Positions 35,233-47,361 of a stretch of 64,000 nucleotides of DNA are shown here, in pieces. Both the position numbers and the translations under genes were made by a program. The notes under the pieces were generated by a model. That model had not been told where the DNA came from and made no database searches. It saw only the letters and a list, made by a program, of their open reading frames with translations. The number at the start of each line of letters is the position of its first letter. Position 1 is the first letter of the stretch. The DNA lies in the NCBI RefSeq assembly GCF_030272615.1, contig NC_081415.1, positions 625,205,740 to 625,269,739 on the forward strand, given 5' to 3'. The DNA is from Cryptomeria japonica (taxonomy: Eukaryota; Streptophyta; Pinopsida; Cupressales; Cupressaceae).

Positions 35233-36310
35233 TTAGCTTTTAAACTTTTCATGAAGCCTACCACTACTTCTTTGAGATTTTCCTTTTTCGGCTGCAGGAC
35301 TACTTCCTAAAGCCAATTCTTCAACTACTTCAACAGTTACTGCAGGAACTGGTTTTACATTTTTTCTCTTCTTGGCCACAGGAGGGGGTACATTCTCATT
35401 TTTACTTTTCTTCTCCTTATGCTCTATATCAACTTGTTTTTCTTTGCCCTTTTCCTTTTGTGTGGTAGCCCTAGTTCTTCTTGAACCTTGAGGAGGAACC
35501 CCTATTGTAGCTTCTTTTTGTAAGGGTTCCTCTGCTGCAGGAAGATTTTGTTCTGAGGATTTCAATGAGGATGAGGGTTCAAGAGGGGAACTAGGTTCTA
35601 CAAGGTTTCCTTGTTCCTGAGATGGATGTGGTTCCTCTATAACCAAGTTCTCGGCCCTAAACATTCTAGTTTCAATAAATTCATTCTAGAGCATTGGAGA
35701 AACATCTCTCAAGGATTTTTCAACAAAAAACTTAATTAGACAATGGTGAGAAATAGAGTGAGGCCTACCTTTTTGGGTCTCTATTGCACTTATAGAAACA
35801 AGGTTGTACAATAGGCTTGGAAAATCCATCCTTCTTCCATGGTGTAGATGACTTAGGAGCTTGAAGTGATGAGAATGCAGACATGAAAACCTTCCTTCAC
35901 AGGTTAAAAATTTTAAAATATACAATGCCACTACTTTCCATTCAAGTGGAAGGGATTCTCGTTGAGTTCCTTTCCTATCTACTACTAATGGGGGCTCTCC
36001 TAGACATGTAAATTCTTCTCTTGCACTGTGTGCATCCTTGGACTCTGAGTACTTCTCCCCATCTGTTGGTATCCTAGTTACCTCTGCTATCCTTTCCTTT
36101 GTAACCACCACTCTTAAACCTTTTACCTGAGCTTCTCCATTTGACAGTGTGTGGGTGAATTCCCTCACAATTTCTTCATTAAACTCCATCAACTTTAAGA
36201 AATAATCCAGCCATCCACTGTTCCTAAATACTGGTTCACAATCCTAGTCCTGAAGGATAACTTCATGGACTGTCGGCTCATATCAAATAGGTGGACCACC
36301 CATTACACCA
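35233..36310 (-). pseudogene. Extra ORF of element F (Athila/Tat-type ORF3, sense)
   Basis: On the minus strand a frame enters at about 36310 and runs, with a TGA and a TAG, to 35686. A second frame continues from 35664 to 35233. The N-terminal half has NGEAQVKGLRVVVTKERIAE and is leucine- and histidine-rich further on; this layout recalls the putative plant transposon protein domain found in Athila/Tat extra ORFs. The C-terminal half is disordered: PSSPLEPSSSLKSSEQ, then lysine-rich KEKGKEKQVDIEHKEKKSK. No membrane segment or signal peptide is visible, so an envelope role is not supported. It lies 630 bp downstream of integrase in the same sense. Function unknown. Confidence 0.6.
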
Positions 36311-36939
36311 ATAACACTTTTAACTTTAACATGGCGTAAATCTACTCAATTTTTGCATTATGTTCTACACTATAGCATACTCAATGTGTCTTTACTTGGT
36401 CAGAACCTAGCTGCGGTCTAAAAATAACTCTAAGAAAATAGACAAGCAGAATGCAAGATATCACCTCAAATGAGAAATTTAAAAAAGAAATAAAACACAA
36501 TCCAAGAGAACATCAAAATTATCTACCTAGTGGATTCTCAGTGTACTCCCCCCCCCAACATAAGGTTTGACATGTGTCCACACATGCGAAGGAGGACCGA
36601 GAAATGACAGTATGGAAAATATCATAATTAGAGTTAATATGGTTTAATTATATACATGCAACAAGAATAAATACACATGAGCGTACCTGACATCATGTGA
36701 GAATGACTATAGCTTGAAGATATTTGAGTCGTCATGCATGGAAAATGAAGTGGAAATGAATGGAGTGAAAGGAAAGAAATGAGTGAATACGGAATGAAAT
36801 ATTTATTATGGAGAAAAGTACTCCCACCAGATGGGGAAGTATTTATTATGATCATGCAACAAGTATATTAAGATGGAGTGGTGATGGCAATGTTGTCATC
36901 AGTGGCTGCAGGAATTTCGGCAAGCTTGGCAGTGGAAAA
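36311..36939. other. Element F spacer between integrase and extra ORF
   Basis: No gene is seen. A C-run occurs near 36547-36555. This is where an internal promoter or splice acceptor for the extra ORF would lie, but I cannot identify one. Confidence 0.4.
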
Positions 36940-37839
36940 CTACCACAGGAAGTCATCTTTTCTCAGAGGTTTATGGTGTAGGCACAACTGATGATCGTTG
37001 ACTAACAATTTAAACTTAACAGGATCTATGGTAGATAATCTGACAGCACCATTAAAAAATGTTTCAATTATTTCATAAGGGCCTAACCACCATGTTTTTA
37101 ATTTTCCCAAATTGTCTTTATACCTAAAATCATAGAGTAGAGCCCAATCTCCTGGCTGGAATGATTTGTCCTTTAAATAGCGATCTTGCCACTTCATGCG
37201 CTAGTTTTGAACAGATTCAGTATATTGCAGGGCGGACTTCCTTATCTCATCTAAAGCATTTAGCTGCAGGAGCCTTTCTTCTTGTGCTGCAGAAAGAGTC
37301 ATATCTAAGGAAATAGATGTTCTCAAAGTTTTATGTTCAAACTCTTCAAGCATCATTGCTTTTGTCCCATATACCATTTCAAATGTTGTAAACCCTATTT
37401 TAGTTTTCCAGGTGGTTCTATAAGCCCATACAGCTTCAAAAAATTTGCTAGACCAATCTTTTATGTTGAGTGCTATTGTTTTGGTCAATATTGATTCAAG
37501 CTCCCTGTTAGCAACCTCTTCTTGGCCATTAGCCTATGGATGGTAAGGAGTGTATTTCCTATGTCTGACATTGTATTCATTAACTAAGGTTGTGATCAGA
37601 GTGGAAGTGAACTGTGCCCCTTGATCTGTCACTATTTCTCTAGGAACTCCATACCGAGTGAAGATTTATTCATAGAAGAATTCTGCCACCTTATTGTCTC
37701 TGGCATGCTTGAAGGCTTTGACCTCCACCCATTTAGTAACATAGTCAATACAAACAAGAATGTAAGAGTGACCATTTGATGGTTGATCAATTGGCCCAAC
37801 AAAGTCTAGACCCCATTTGTCAAATAGTGTGACAACCAC
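36940..37839 (-). pseudogene. Gypsy integrase core and C-terminal domain (element F)
   Basis: From about 37839 to 37489 the core is readable with breaks. At 37201-37488 the frame holds KDWSSKFFEAVWAYRTTWKT and TTFEMVYGTKAMM, the end of the gypsy integrase core. At 36940-37197 QPGDWALLYDFRYKD, WWLGPYEI and HHKPLRKDDF form the C-terminal domain. A TAG (37201-37203) separates the two in frame, where a sense codon is expected. Integrase would insert the cDNA. Confidence 0.88.
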
Positions 37840-38508
37840 CTAAGGGTGTAGATGCATTTCATCAGACCTAGTTGGTCTGCCCATTCTTTGACATCTATCA
37901 CATTTCCTGGTATATTTAACTACATCCTTGTGTAAGGTTGGCCAGTAGTATCCTGTAGTTAATATCTTGAGAGATGTTCTTTTGGGTGCAAAATGACCTC
38001 CACAAGGTTCATCATGACAGGCATGAAGTATATCATATGTCTCATCTTCCCTAACACAACGCCTCATCACTTGATTTGGCCCTATATAAAATAAGCAATC
38101 TACTATCCATGAGAAGTTTAAACTCTTTTCTACTAGCAGTCTTTTCTCTTTGGGTGAGAAATGTGGGGGTGTCTTGTTAGCTGCTAGGTAGTTGGCTATA
38201 TCAGCATACCATGGACTATGTAAAATGATGGAAAGCAAATTCTCATATGGAAAGGAATCATTAATGATCTCCTTATTATCTTGTGTGTGAATCCTTGAGA
38301 GAAAATCTGCCACTACATTTGCTTTCCCTAGTTTATCAATGATATTAATATCAAATTCTTGCATTAATAATAACCATCTTGCCAATCTACCTATAATGGA
38401 GCTTTTGTTCATGAGGTACTTGATGGCTGCATGATCAGTATGTACAAAGATTTGATATCCAGTTATATAGTGTCTGAAATTATTAAGGGCATAGATGATA
38501 GCTAACAT
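37840..38508 (-). pseudogene. Gypsy RNase H end and integrase zinc domain (element F)
   Basis: The frame has 222 residues. The first part, ALNNFRHYITGYQIFVHTDH, AAIKYLMNK, RWLLLMQEFD and ADFLSRI, is gypsy RNase H. HACHDEPCGGHFAPKRT followed by CDRCQRMGR is the integrase HHCC zinc domain, with all four ligands present. It ends at a TAG (37840-37842) within integrase. Confidence 0.92.
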
Positions 38509-39480
38509 CTCTTTTTCAATAAAAGTGTAATTTAGTTATGGTCCTTGCAAACTTTTACTAATGTAATAAATTGCATTTTCCAAAACTCCTTGCTCCTATC
38601 CCAAAACTACTCCTATTGTAAAATCAGATGCATCTGTGTGAATGTGAAAAGGAATTGACCAATTAGGTCCTTTAAGCACAGGGGCCTAGATTAAGGCTTC
38701 TTTGAGTTGAGAAATGATTTTTCACATGCAACTGTCCATTTAAACTTAGCTTCCTTTGTCAATAAAGAATATAATGGCCCTGCTTTTTGACTAAAGTCCT
38801 TGACAAATCTCCTATAGTACCCTGCATGGCCTAGAAAACTTCTCACATCCTTTTGTTTAACAAGGGTAGGAAGATCAAGTATTACTTCTATTTTAGCTAG
38901 ATCCACTTGAATACCTGTTTGAGAGATCCAATGCCCCAACATTATACCTTCTTACATGATCATAAAACATTTTTCACTGTTTAAGGATAAATTATGATCT
39001 TCACACCATTGCAATACTTTGGTCAGATTTTGTAATGCCTCCTTAAATGTAGTTCCATAAGTAGTAAATTTATCCATGTAGATTTCCATACAATCATGGG
39101 ATATGTCTTAAAATATAGGACAATGCTTTGAAAGGTTGCAGGGGCATTACATAAACCAAAAGGAAGAACTGAATAGGGATATGTGCCCTAAGGGTAGGTA
39201 AAGGTGTTCTTTTCCTGATCTTCTAGAGCTATTCTAATTTGATTATAACCACTAAACCCATCAAAAAATGAAAAGTATTGCTTACCTGCTAGAGAGTCTA
39301 ACACTTGATCTATAAATGGAAGTGGGAAGTGATCCTTTTTAGTAGCAGTGTTGATCTCCCTATAGTCCACATAAACTCTCCATTTTCCTCCTTTCTTTGG
39401 AACTATAACCAGAGGAGAAACCCATTGACTATCTGAAATAGGGTAGATGAATCTTGCATGAAGCAACTTTTGTAGTTCCT
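38509..39480 (-). pseudogene. Gypsy reverse transcriptase (element F)
   Basis: Two open stretches, 39188-39466 and 38691-38942, with broken sequence between them, cover the domain. Blocks seen are SPLVIVPKKGGKWRVYVDYR, FPLPFIDQVLDSLAGK and FFDGFSGYNQI in the first, and MLGHWISQTGIQVDLAKIE, FLGHAGYYRRF and AGPLYSLLTKEAKFKW in the second. TAG at 39188 replaces the tryptophan of the usual YPWGTY. The catalytic DD region (about 39060-39090) lies in the disrupted part. Confidence 0.9.
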
Positions 39481-39514
39481 CTTTAACTATTTCCCTTAAA
39501 GTAGGATTAATCCT

Positions 39515-40486
39515 TCACTGAGGTTGTCTAATTGGTTTACAATCTTCTTTGATATAAATTTTATGGGTACACAATGTAGGATTTAATCCTTTCATGTCTT
39601 GATAATCCCATGCAAAAGCTTGTTGTTGGGCTTTGAGTAATTCTATTAATGATAATTTTTGATTTGCTACTAATTGATTATTTATATTCAAATTTCTCCC
39701 TGCAGCAACTTCTATTTGAATTACTGATTCTGCATTAGATATTTCAGTCAGACAAGAGGTTTTAATCTCCTGTGGTAGCAATGTGTGAAACATATATGTG
39801 GCTGCAAGAGAGTTTACTAAGCCTATGGATGGAAGGAGGGTATGCAAAGGACTTGCTAGTATACCCAATGACTGTTGAGCTGCTCCATAATGATTCCTTA
39901 TGATGTTAGAGAGTATTGTATCATCCTCTTGAAGTTCTATGAATGGGTCCCTTGATAACATCATTAGTTGTTGAACAAAGTTAATTTCCTCTGCTTCTTC
40001 TCCTATGTCTAGCCATACTACTCGTTCTTGATCAAGTTGTGGTTGTGCTTGAGAATAGAGTGCAAGTGTTTTGGTAGTAATACCATCTGAAATTGTCATA
40101 TCCTCGGATCTGCAACCTATATATGCATCAATTGTTGCCAGCCAAGGTCTTCTCAAAATAATTGGATATCCTCCTAAAGTTGCCTTGGGAGAGAGGATTA
40201 TGAAATCAACAGGATATTCCCAAGAATCTAATGTCACAACAATTTCTTAAACCATTCCTTCAGATTGAATAGTGGAGCTATCAGCAAGCTGCAAGACCAT
40301 TGGAGTTGATCTGAGACTAGTAATGTTGAGTTGTTGCATGACATCCTTAGTCATTACATTTATTTTTGCTCCTAAGTCTATCAAGGCATTTTTTATTTGA
40401 GTTCCATTAATAACTACCTTGATAGTAGGGCTACCTGGGTTAGAATATTTAGGGACTGCTATTTTTCCTAACATAATATCAACCAA
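39515..40486 (-). pseudogene. Gypsy aspartic protease and linker (element F)
   Basis: 40247-40486 holds the protease: VVINGTQIKNALIDLGAKIN. The active-site D-S/T-G has become DLG, so the protease is probably dead. After a TAA the frame 39515-40237 continues with TLDSWEYPVDFIILSPKATL and LGGYPIILRRPWLATIDA, the end of the protease fold. It then runs through a variable linker to the lead-in of reverse transcriptase (DMKGLNPTLCTHKIYIKED), where a TGA interrupts. Confidence 0.88.
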
Positions 40487-41329
40487 CTATCCTACCACAT
40501 GCACTATTTTTGGATCTTTTTTCTTCCTCCCAGGTTTCTTTAGATATGTCTCCTTAATATATTTTCCATATATGGGAATATCTTTGATAACTTGAAACAG
40601 TGGAATTTCAACACATATATGTTTTAGATGATCAATAAGATCAAAAGCTATATCATCCTGTTGCCTAGATACTTCTACCTACAATCTTTGAGGAAATGGG
40701 GGAGCTCTTATAGGTATATCTGAAGTTTTAGACTACTGAACTTGCTCAGGGTTTCCAGATTTATCAGGTATGCTTTCTTGAGTAGTTTCCTCTATTGGTA
40801 ACTATGTTATGACTGGAGGAGGTGGAGTAGGCAATGTTGTCCTTGATTTCAAATGAATATCACTTATATTGAGAGAGTATGTGGGATAGTTATTAGGATC
40901 AGTTGAAAAAACTTGTTGTTGTCGTGGTTTATTATTTGGATTTGGAACAGGCTGAGTTGGCAGTTGGGTTGGCTTGGATAAAGTGGCAATAGGAGCTGGT
41001 GGCATTAAAGCTGGCTATTGAGACTGTTGTTGTGGCTGTAGGAAACCTAATGACTGGTTTGTCCATTGTCATCCTCCCCTCCATTGTGGTGATTATTGCT
41101 AGTTACCTTGAGGGGGAGACCAATTCCCTTGTGGTTGTTGCCATTGAGATGAGGAATTCCGATAATTAGGCCAAGGGTTTTGAGAGTTATTCCAAGATTG
41201 AGGAGTATAATTTCTAAAATTTTGGGAATATGGTGGTTGTCACTGATTATTTTGTGCATTGAAGTTCATATAAGGATTAGAAAATGACAATGGATCCTAT
41301 GGCATACCTTGTCTTGGGGGCCAAGGACT
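40487..41329 (-). pseudogene. Gag C-terminal low-complexity region (element F)
   Basis: Short frames at 40802-41005 (proline- and threonine-rich, PTQLPTQPVPNPNNKPRQQQ) and 41047-41259 (asparagine- and histidine-rich) lie between gag and protease. They fit the disordered linker usual there. Several stops are present. Confidence 0.55.
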
Positions 41330-42446
41330 TCATTGTGAAACATAAAAAAGTTGCTCATCATCTTTGTAAACAGGCTTGAAATCTAGGGAACTCTGCTGGC
41401 TATCAATTTTAGCTAACAGTTTGCATCTACAATCCTTCTTCTTTTGTCGACAATGAGGACAAAATTTAGCAAGCATAGCCTCTCCCTCCTTATGCTTCTT
41501 CTTTTCCTGTAGTGTATCCAATTGGATAGCCATATTATTAATTATATCTTTTTTAAAATCCTTTAACAGATGAGTTATTTCCATTCTTGAGATTGTTGAA
41601 GATGACTTAGCAATTGAAGAACCAGGCCTATAGTGTCTTCCCCTTTTTGCTGCAACTCTTGAATATTTTTGACAGATTTGTCTGATATCATTCCATTGAA
41701 CTTGAGTAATATCTCCTCCTCCCATTAGATCTAAGGAGTCAACATAGTCATCATTGATGCCCCTTAGAAAAATCAACTTCATAGAGTCTTCACTTAGATT
41801 ACTATGTTTGGATTTGTTGACACTAAATAAAAACCTTTCCAAATAGTCTTCCATACTCTCATCTTCTTTCTATGTCATTCAGAATATATCATCACCATGT
41901 CAGTCCATTCCCCTACAATAGTCTTTATACTTATCCAGGAAGTTTGTTTTCATTCCCTCCCAGGTAGTGATTACATTTCTTCCTAAACTCATAAACCATC
42001 TCAAGGCAACTTCTTTCAAAGTAGCAGGGAATAACTTGAGTTTATGAGCATCAGTGGTATAATCATAACTTTTGCAAAGGATATCAAATTCAAACATAAA
42101 AGTGTATGGATCCTCTGTTACCAACCAATGAAATTTTGGAACTGAAGAGGCTGGTATGTTTTTCAAAATTTGCATTATCATATAGATCAAGAATGGGGAA
42201 CTCAAATATTGGATTTATAGGTGGAGGTGGAGGATTTTTTGCCATTGGTCCCTAATAAATGACTAGAGGTAAAATGTTTTGTTCAGGGTGTTCGTTCAGG
42301 AAGTCTAGGTCTCCTTCTGACAAATTAAAGGCACTACTATTTAGCACATAAGTTTCTGCAAAAGGGTTTACTTCAGGTGCTTTATCTGATCTTATATCTT
42401 AAGTAGAATGTGAGGGAAGAAATCTTCCTAATGCATCTCTTCTCAT
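41330..42446 (-). pseudogene. Gypsy gag (element F)
   Basis: A plausible start is ATG 42446 (MRRDALGRFLP), 112 bp inside the 5' LTR; a TAA and a TAG follow within 70 codons. The capsid-like part at 41900-42205 has LKLFPATLKEVALRWFMSLG and TTWEGMKTNFLDKY, the classical retrotransposon gag block. 41330-41854 continues with SEDSMKLIFLRGINDDYVD and ends in a cysteine motif, FCPHCRQKKKDCRCKL, in the knuckle position. Two frames and several stops make it inactive. Confidence 0.9.
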
Positions 42447-42535
42447 CCTATGCATGCAGATTAATGAAGGAAATTCAAAGAGCTTAATTAAGAATTAAAA
42501 CTAATGGTTTATAGCAGGTCCTTAGCTTGGCACCA

Positions 42536-42553
42536 TCCCCGCCAACGGTGCCA
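42536..42553 (-). other. Element F primer-binding site (tRNA-Asp type)
   Basis: On the minus strand TGGCACCGTTGGCGGGGA lies four to five bases inside the LTR. It differs at about two positions from TGGCGCCGTTGCCGGGGA, the Athila-type site complementary to plant tRNA-Asp (from memory). Confidence 0.8.
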
Positions 42554-42557
42554 AAAA

Positions 42558-43765
42558 TGTTGGTCCTCACAAGTGGAATGGTAACTAGGTAATAAAACAC
42601 AATTCAGGGATTGAATATCCTTAAATAGCTAACTTTTCCTATGGTAAAGGCTCATTTAGTTATCAACCAGGGACGTAAACTTGAAATGGGCCAGCACTGT
42701 ATGTACACCAAGTTCATATTGTAACCATCCTATATTACTGTAGGAAAGGGAATTCTTCTCAAAATAAACACACATAATCTAAAATGAACTAATACTTTAA
42801 TCTTACAACAAGAAATTACTTTAAAGAGATATTGTTAAATGATAAAGTTCTGGCGAGAAGCAGGAACTACTTTGTTGTTGTGGCTGCAGGAACAGACACA
42901 GGAACTATTTCCTATGGCTGCAGGAACAGACAACTACAGAAACAACTGCTACAGAAGTATAAAACTAAATAAAACATACAAAGATTACTCACCAAGTGGG
43001 CCCCCTTGAGTGAGTATCTCAAGAACTTCAGATTACAATTATCTAATTATCCAAAATAACATTGATCTCTTTATTTCATCTTGACTGGAAAATACATAAA
43101 ACAATACCAAAAGACTGTGTATTACATAATAATATGGTTGTTCTCTACTATCTCCAAGAGGAGAGAGATCCCTTTATTTATAGGAAAATTTATAACAAAA
43201 TTCTAACAGATCGACCACATTCCTACTGAATAGGTGAACAGTATTTATTAACAAGTGAAGAAGTCAGTGCAAGACAACAGAACTACATATGTCTTGTAGC
43301 TAAGAAAATATAGCATGACTAGCCTCTTAGATCTAAGCTCCACTAAGAACAATTATAAATGTTCATAAATTAATCTGTTGAAGAACTGGTCAAGTGGTTT
43401 TGATCATTACTGCATTTCTCTGATTGGGTCTGCATTGCGGTTATATATTTGATGATCTTTTGAACCATCATTTGTCTTTACTCCACCTTTCCTGACCCAA
43501 CATCATGATAGTAGTGCACAACAAACATGTGTATATACTAATGTTAACATGATATAATGCACACCATATTTATAATTATTTTCAGATATTTGCATAGATA
43601 GATCATTATATGACATCCTTAGGTATAAGTTAAACCAGTTTCAAAAAAACTTAAATATATCAACTTAAAAGAGTATTATAATCCAAATGTCATCTAATCA
43701 TAAGACCTAGGCAAGAGTATTATATAAAAAATCTATCAAAATAGAGCCATTATTTAGGCTCATCA
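42558..43765 (-). repeat. Element F 5' LTR
   Basis: This 1208-bp LTR starts TGTTGGTCCTCAC on the plus strand and ends CTCATCA before GTAGC. The minus-strand TATAAATA at 43175-43182 would be the promoter TATA box. Confidence 0.95.
43175..43182 (-). promoter_or_regulatory. Putative LTR TATA box (element F)
   Basis: TATAAATAAAGGG on the minus strand, about 585 bp into the 5' LTR, is conserved in the 3' LTR at 33278-33285. Confidence 0.45.
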
Positions 43766-44723
43766 GTAGCTAGGATTTTTCAGATATTTTCAAGGATTTT
43801 TTAGGTATGGTTTTTGTTTTATGATGACTTTACACTATGAGCATGTTCACATGTGGATTGGGCTGGAGATATAGGTAACTAGATAGGCTCATCTGATGAA
43901 GCTTTCTTTCTTGGAAATAAACTTGTTTGATGGATCAGCAAGGAATGGTCATGTACTTCTTTATCTACTGTTGAAGCTGAGTATGTTGCTCCTGGTACTA
44001 ACTGTACATGAGTTCTATGGATGAAGCAAATGTTGAAGAATATAAGGGTGGATTGTAATGAACTGGCAGTTATTCATTGTGATAACTCTGCTACTATTGA
44101 TATATCAAAGAATATGGTATTTCATTCTAATACAAAGCACATGTTTCTATCAAGTATAATTTTTTGAAGGAAAAGGTGGAAGCAAATGAATTTAGATTGG
44201 TTTGAGGAATCATTTGAGTACTTCAGAGTTAGATTGGGGGTTTTTGCCTCTCTGGTAGCGACTTGAGTGATGATGATTGGCATCAATCCGGTATGCATTT
44301 ATCAGTTCTATCATTCATTCTTGATTGATGTGTTGGTGCTACTACTCAGGGGGAGTAGTCAGTTGTGTGGATCACTAGATCTATGAATTTTCTTTTATGT
44401 TTATGTCAGATTTCTACCATTGATGTCAAAGGGGGAGAGATGTTTATGTGAAAGACAAAGCTTAATGGAGATATCAGTCTAAGGGGGATATTGTTGGGCA
44501 CAAAGAGGAGGAACAAAATTTCAGATTGGTTGTATCCCATTGGGGGAGTTTGGTTCAAGTCTATGGATGGTTAATTGGTACATAAATATTTGTTTTAGAA
44601 CTTCATTGTTATATCATTTTTGGGAGATTGTTAGATGTCTTCCTTTGGGAGACTTGTTCTGTATTTCTTGGCCCTTTGATGTTTTTCAAATCTAGTGTTT
44701 CCATCAACATCAAAGGGGGAGAT
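43766..44723 (+). pseudogene. Copia RNase H and 3' region of element G
   Basis: After GTAGC (43766-43770) the interrupted G sequence resumes. At about 43900-44150 it reads, with breaks, LSTVEAEYVA then CDNSATIDISKN and HSNTKHM, the copia RNase H block. The final polyprotein residues follow near 44200-44270. Several purine tracts (about 44347, 44430, 44484 and 44543) precede the one next to the LTR (CAAAGGGGGAGAT, ending 44723). Confidence 0.75.
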
Positions 44724-45690
44724 TGTTGGAAATTTGGAGGAACTGATTATGTGTTGCATTGATGTCAACACTAGTTGTTTTGTTGTCTATCAAGTTCCAG
44801 TAGAGTGGTTGGTTTATGATGTTGAACTGGAGATCTTCTCTAGTATGTTTGGGCTTGAGGAATTGGTTTGAATTGGTTATTCATGTGTTCCTAATGCATA
44901 TCACATTCAGTTGGTTCAGGATTTGATGATCCGGAAGCTATCATTTGTTCTAGTAAGACTTTTGGTTACTAGTAAGGGTTTTACCGACAAAGATTTGTTG
45001 AAGATCTTTTGGTGTTGGTGCAGCTTCTAGAAGGTTATCAGGATGCTGATGGTTATAATGTTCATGTTCCATTTGTTTGTGGTGTTTCATTTGGCTTATG
45101 GCGACCTATTTTGGGTTTGGTGTTATTCTGCTAGGTTATGGACTAGTTTATGTAACGTGTTGATTGATGATCCTGATGTGTCACCGATTGGTTTTATTGT
45201 TTTGATTATGTTGTTTCGGTCTTACACCAACTTTTTTATCATTGGTTTATGGGATCATGTAATAGATTTATTGTATCATCTTTTAGGTGGCCAACCTAAT
45301 TGTTTGGGTCTCGGGTTGGTATAAATATTATGTAGGATCTTTTTGTACATCATGACGAATGGTTATGGGATTATCTAGATGCAAATAATGTTGTAATCAT
45401 ATGTAGATGTTTTGGTCGATCATAGGTGATCAAATTGGGTTTGTATAAGAGGTTTAAGACCTCCGGTATTGATCTTAACTAGAACTATACTCAGGCATAG
45501 GAGATGCTACACTTGTAGTTCAATCTTCATTCTGGATTGTAGTCCAATGTTTTTTGTAGTCGGTGAGGGTCCTTTTGTGATGACCAGTGTGCTCTAGGTT
45601 GTTGGTTTTCCTACATGTGTGGGCCTTTTTTTGTAATATTTATTCATCTGATTAGTGGATAGAAATTGTGGGTCTCCAATCCCACCGTGG
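44724..45690 (+). repeat. Element G 3' LTR, truncated by element D
   Basis: Matches 25349-26508 up to TCTCCAATCCCACCGTGG, where D begins. About 190 bp of the LTR end are missing here and should follow D's right end. Confidence 0.88.
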
Positions 45691-47357
45691 TGTAGTGTCA
45701 TAAATTGTACACCCTTTCTAGGGTGGTAAAATTTCACACTTAGGTTAGCACCTACCTTAGTGTGTCTTGCATCTTGCATTTCAAATTCCCTTTTACACAT
45801 TTAATTAATTAATTTAATTAAATCTAAGGTCATGTTTCATCACTTTACATATTATAAATTTGGGCCCTTTACCCTAAGCATGCCTCTTTTCAACTTATTC
45901 CTCTAATGAATCATTTAATCAAAAACCATAATTATGTCTTATTTTGATCATTTAGGCCCGATTACGCATATCAAAACATCTCAAAATCAGATGTAACTTT
46001 GGTATATGCTCTAATATCATCATATCTAACGGCCCCAAAAATTGGGTTAAAAGTTGGCCGGACGGTGGCGGGAATGTACATGGTCCATGACTTTTTCCCT
46101 AAAATTTTGAGAGCACAATGCTATGATATAATAATGCTTAACCCCAAAATATCAGTGAGAAATTCAAATCCTAGGTCGGCCTAAACATGAAATTAAGATA
46201 TAGGGTTTCATACTTAAGAGCTCTCTTTCTTCATTTGAAGGGGTCTTCTTCTAAGAACCTAAGAGTAGGTTTTTGATGTATTAGAGCCTTCTTTACAATG
46301 AAAGAGTAGATCTTTGAATCCTTCAACAAAATTCAACATTCATCCATCAAACATTAATCAAGCATCATTTTATCAATTGGGGGCTTTTGAAGATGTAGAG
46401 GAACAATAAGAGATCACCGATTGATGATTGGCTTGTACCTCTCGCTTGTGGCTAGGTATCGTTTCATGTTGTTTTCATGTCTTTGCATAAGATTCATTTT
46501 GATTGATATGCATGCTTTAGATCACTTTGGATAATGGATTTAGAGCATTTACTTTGTCAATTATAAGCAATTAGGGTTTACTCTTTAGGGTTGCTTTAGG
46601 TTGTTTACTTTCATTCTTAGGATCTTGCACACACACAAGGTTCTGTCACACACATTTTTTAGTACATTATTGGTTATTCGTGGATGTGGAAATCACCAAC
46701 ATGGGGGTTTAACTAAGGAAAAACCCTATATAACCACCCCAAACCCACTTTTTTAGTTTGAGGTATAGGTTCAAATCCGAGCATTGCTGGAAGTTTCGGG
46801 ACCGGAAGAGCACACAGGGACAGTTGTGGGTTGTAGATATTGGTAGAAACCCTAAGGATAGGGGTGTGGTGCCTTGGTCCTGCCCATGATAGTGGAGTGG
46901 TGCCATGGTCCTACCCTCTATCAGTAAGACTTGGTAGAAAAACACTTTGCACATCTCAAAATATCTCTTGTCAGTTGTAGCTCCAGAATTGCAGAATCAG
47001 GATAGTGGCATGGCACCCTGGTCTTGAAAAAATTTTCTCAGATTTTAGACATAGGTGCACCTCTAATTTTTCCCTCTGATCTATACTTTGTAGCATTGTA
47101 TCAGTTGTTCTTTGATCTGCATTCTCAGATTAGGGTTTGTTTGCTTACTTGCTTTCTAGGTTAGATTGCATTTTGCATCATTCCTCTCTATCATTTACAT
47201 CAAAGGAATAGAAAACCTAAGAGGTAATCCATGACTATCTCTTTCTCATAAGAAGTAGCCAACGTGTGTTACCTCCCTAGGTTCTTTTGTATTCCATGAG
47301 TATGTATGAGAGTGGGATTAGGGTTTCCATACTTAGTCTCACTTTTTACCCTACACA
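45691..47357 (+). repeat. Element D 5' LTR
   Basis: This 1667-bp LTR starts TGTAGTGTCATAAATTGTAC and ends CCCTACACA, four bases before the primer site. GGTGCCTTGGTCC and GGTGCCATGGTCC (46868-46912) recur, inverted, in the array at 57059. Short frames inside are not genes. Confidence 0.82.
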
Positions 47358-47361
47358 TCTT

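Larger units (their letters stand above)
32659..43765 (-). mobile_element. Element F: full-length Ty3/gypsy retrotransposon (Athila/Tat side) with extra ORF
   Basis: The LTRs 32659-33866 and 42558-43765 are both 1208 bp. Target duplication GTAGC is at 32654-32658 and 43766-43770. On the minus strand the order is primer site, gag, protease, reverse transcriptase, RNase H, integrase, extra ORF and polypurine tract. The 11.1-kb length, tRNA-Asp-type primer site and extra sense ORF before the 3' LTR fit the Athila/Tat group. All genes carry stops or frameshifts. Confidence 0.95.
25349..45690 (+). mobile_element. Element G: decayed Ty1/copia element, split by H, F and D
   Basis: The 5' LTR is 25349-26508 and the truncated 3' LTR 44724-45690. 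A primer-binding site lies at 26511 and a polypurine tract at 44712-44723. Gag pieces occur at 26577-26601 and 30781-31900, an integrase and reverse transcriptase remnant at about 32000-32658, and RNase H at about 43890-44240. H, F and D interrupt it at 26602, 32659 and 45691. D cuts the 3' LTR, so its last part should lie to the right of D, outside the window. Protease, most of integrase and most of reverse transcriptase are missing even after allowing for the insertions, so G also suffered internal deletions. Confidence 0.85.

Noticed and set aside
35233-36310. Envelope gene in element F
   Set aside because: No signal peptide, no transmembrane stretch and a lysine-rich disordered tail; position alone is not enough.
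45043-45324. Hydrophobic frame of 93 codons that could be a membrane protein
   Set aside because: It lies inside the 3' LTR of element G; the matching part of the 5' LTR does not keep the frame.
46709-46954. Minus-strand frame of 81 codons
   Set aside because: Lies within D's LTR, no domain, antisense to the element.
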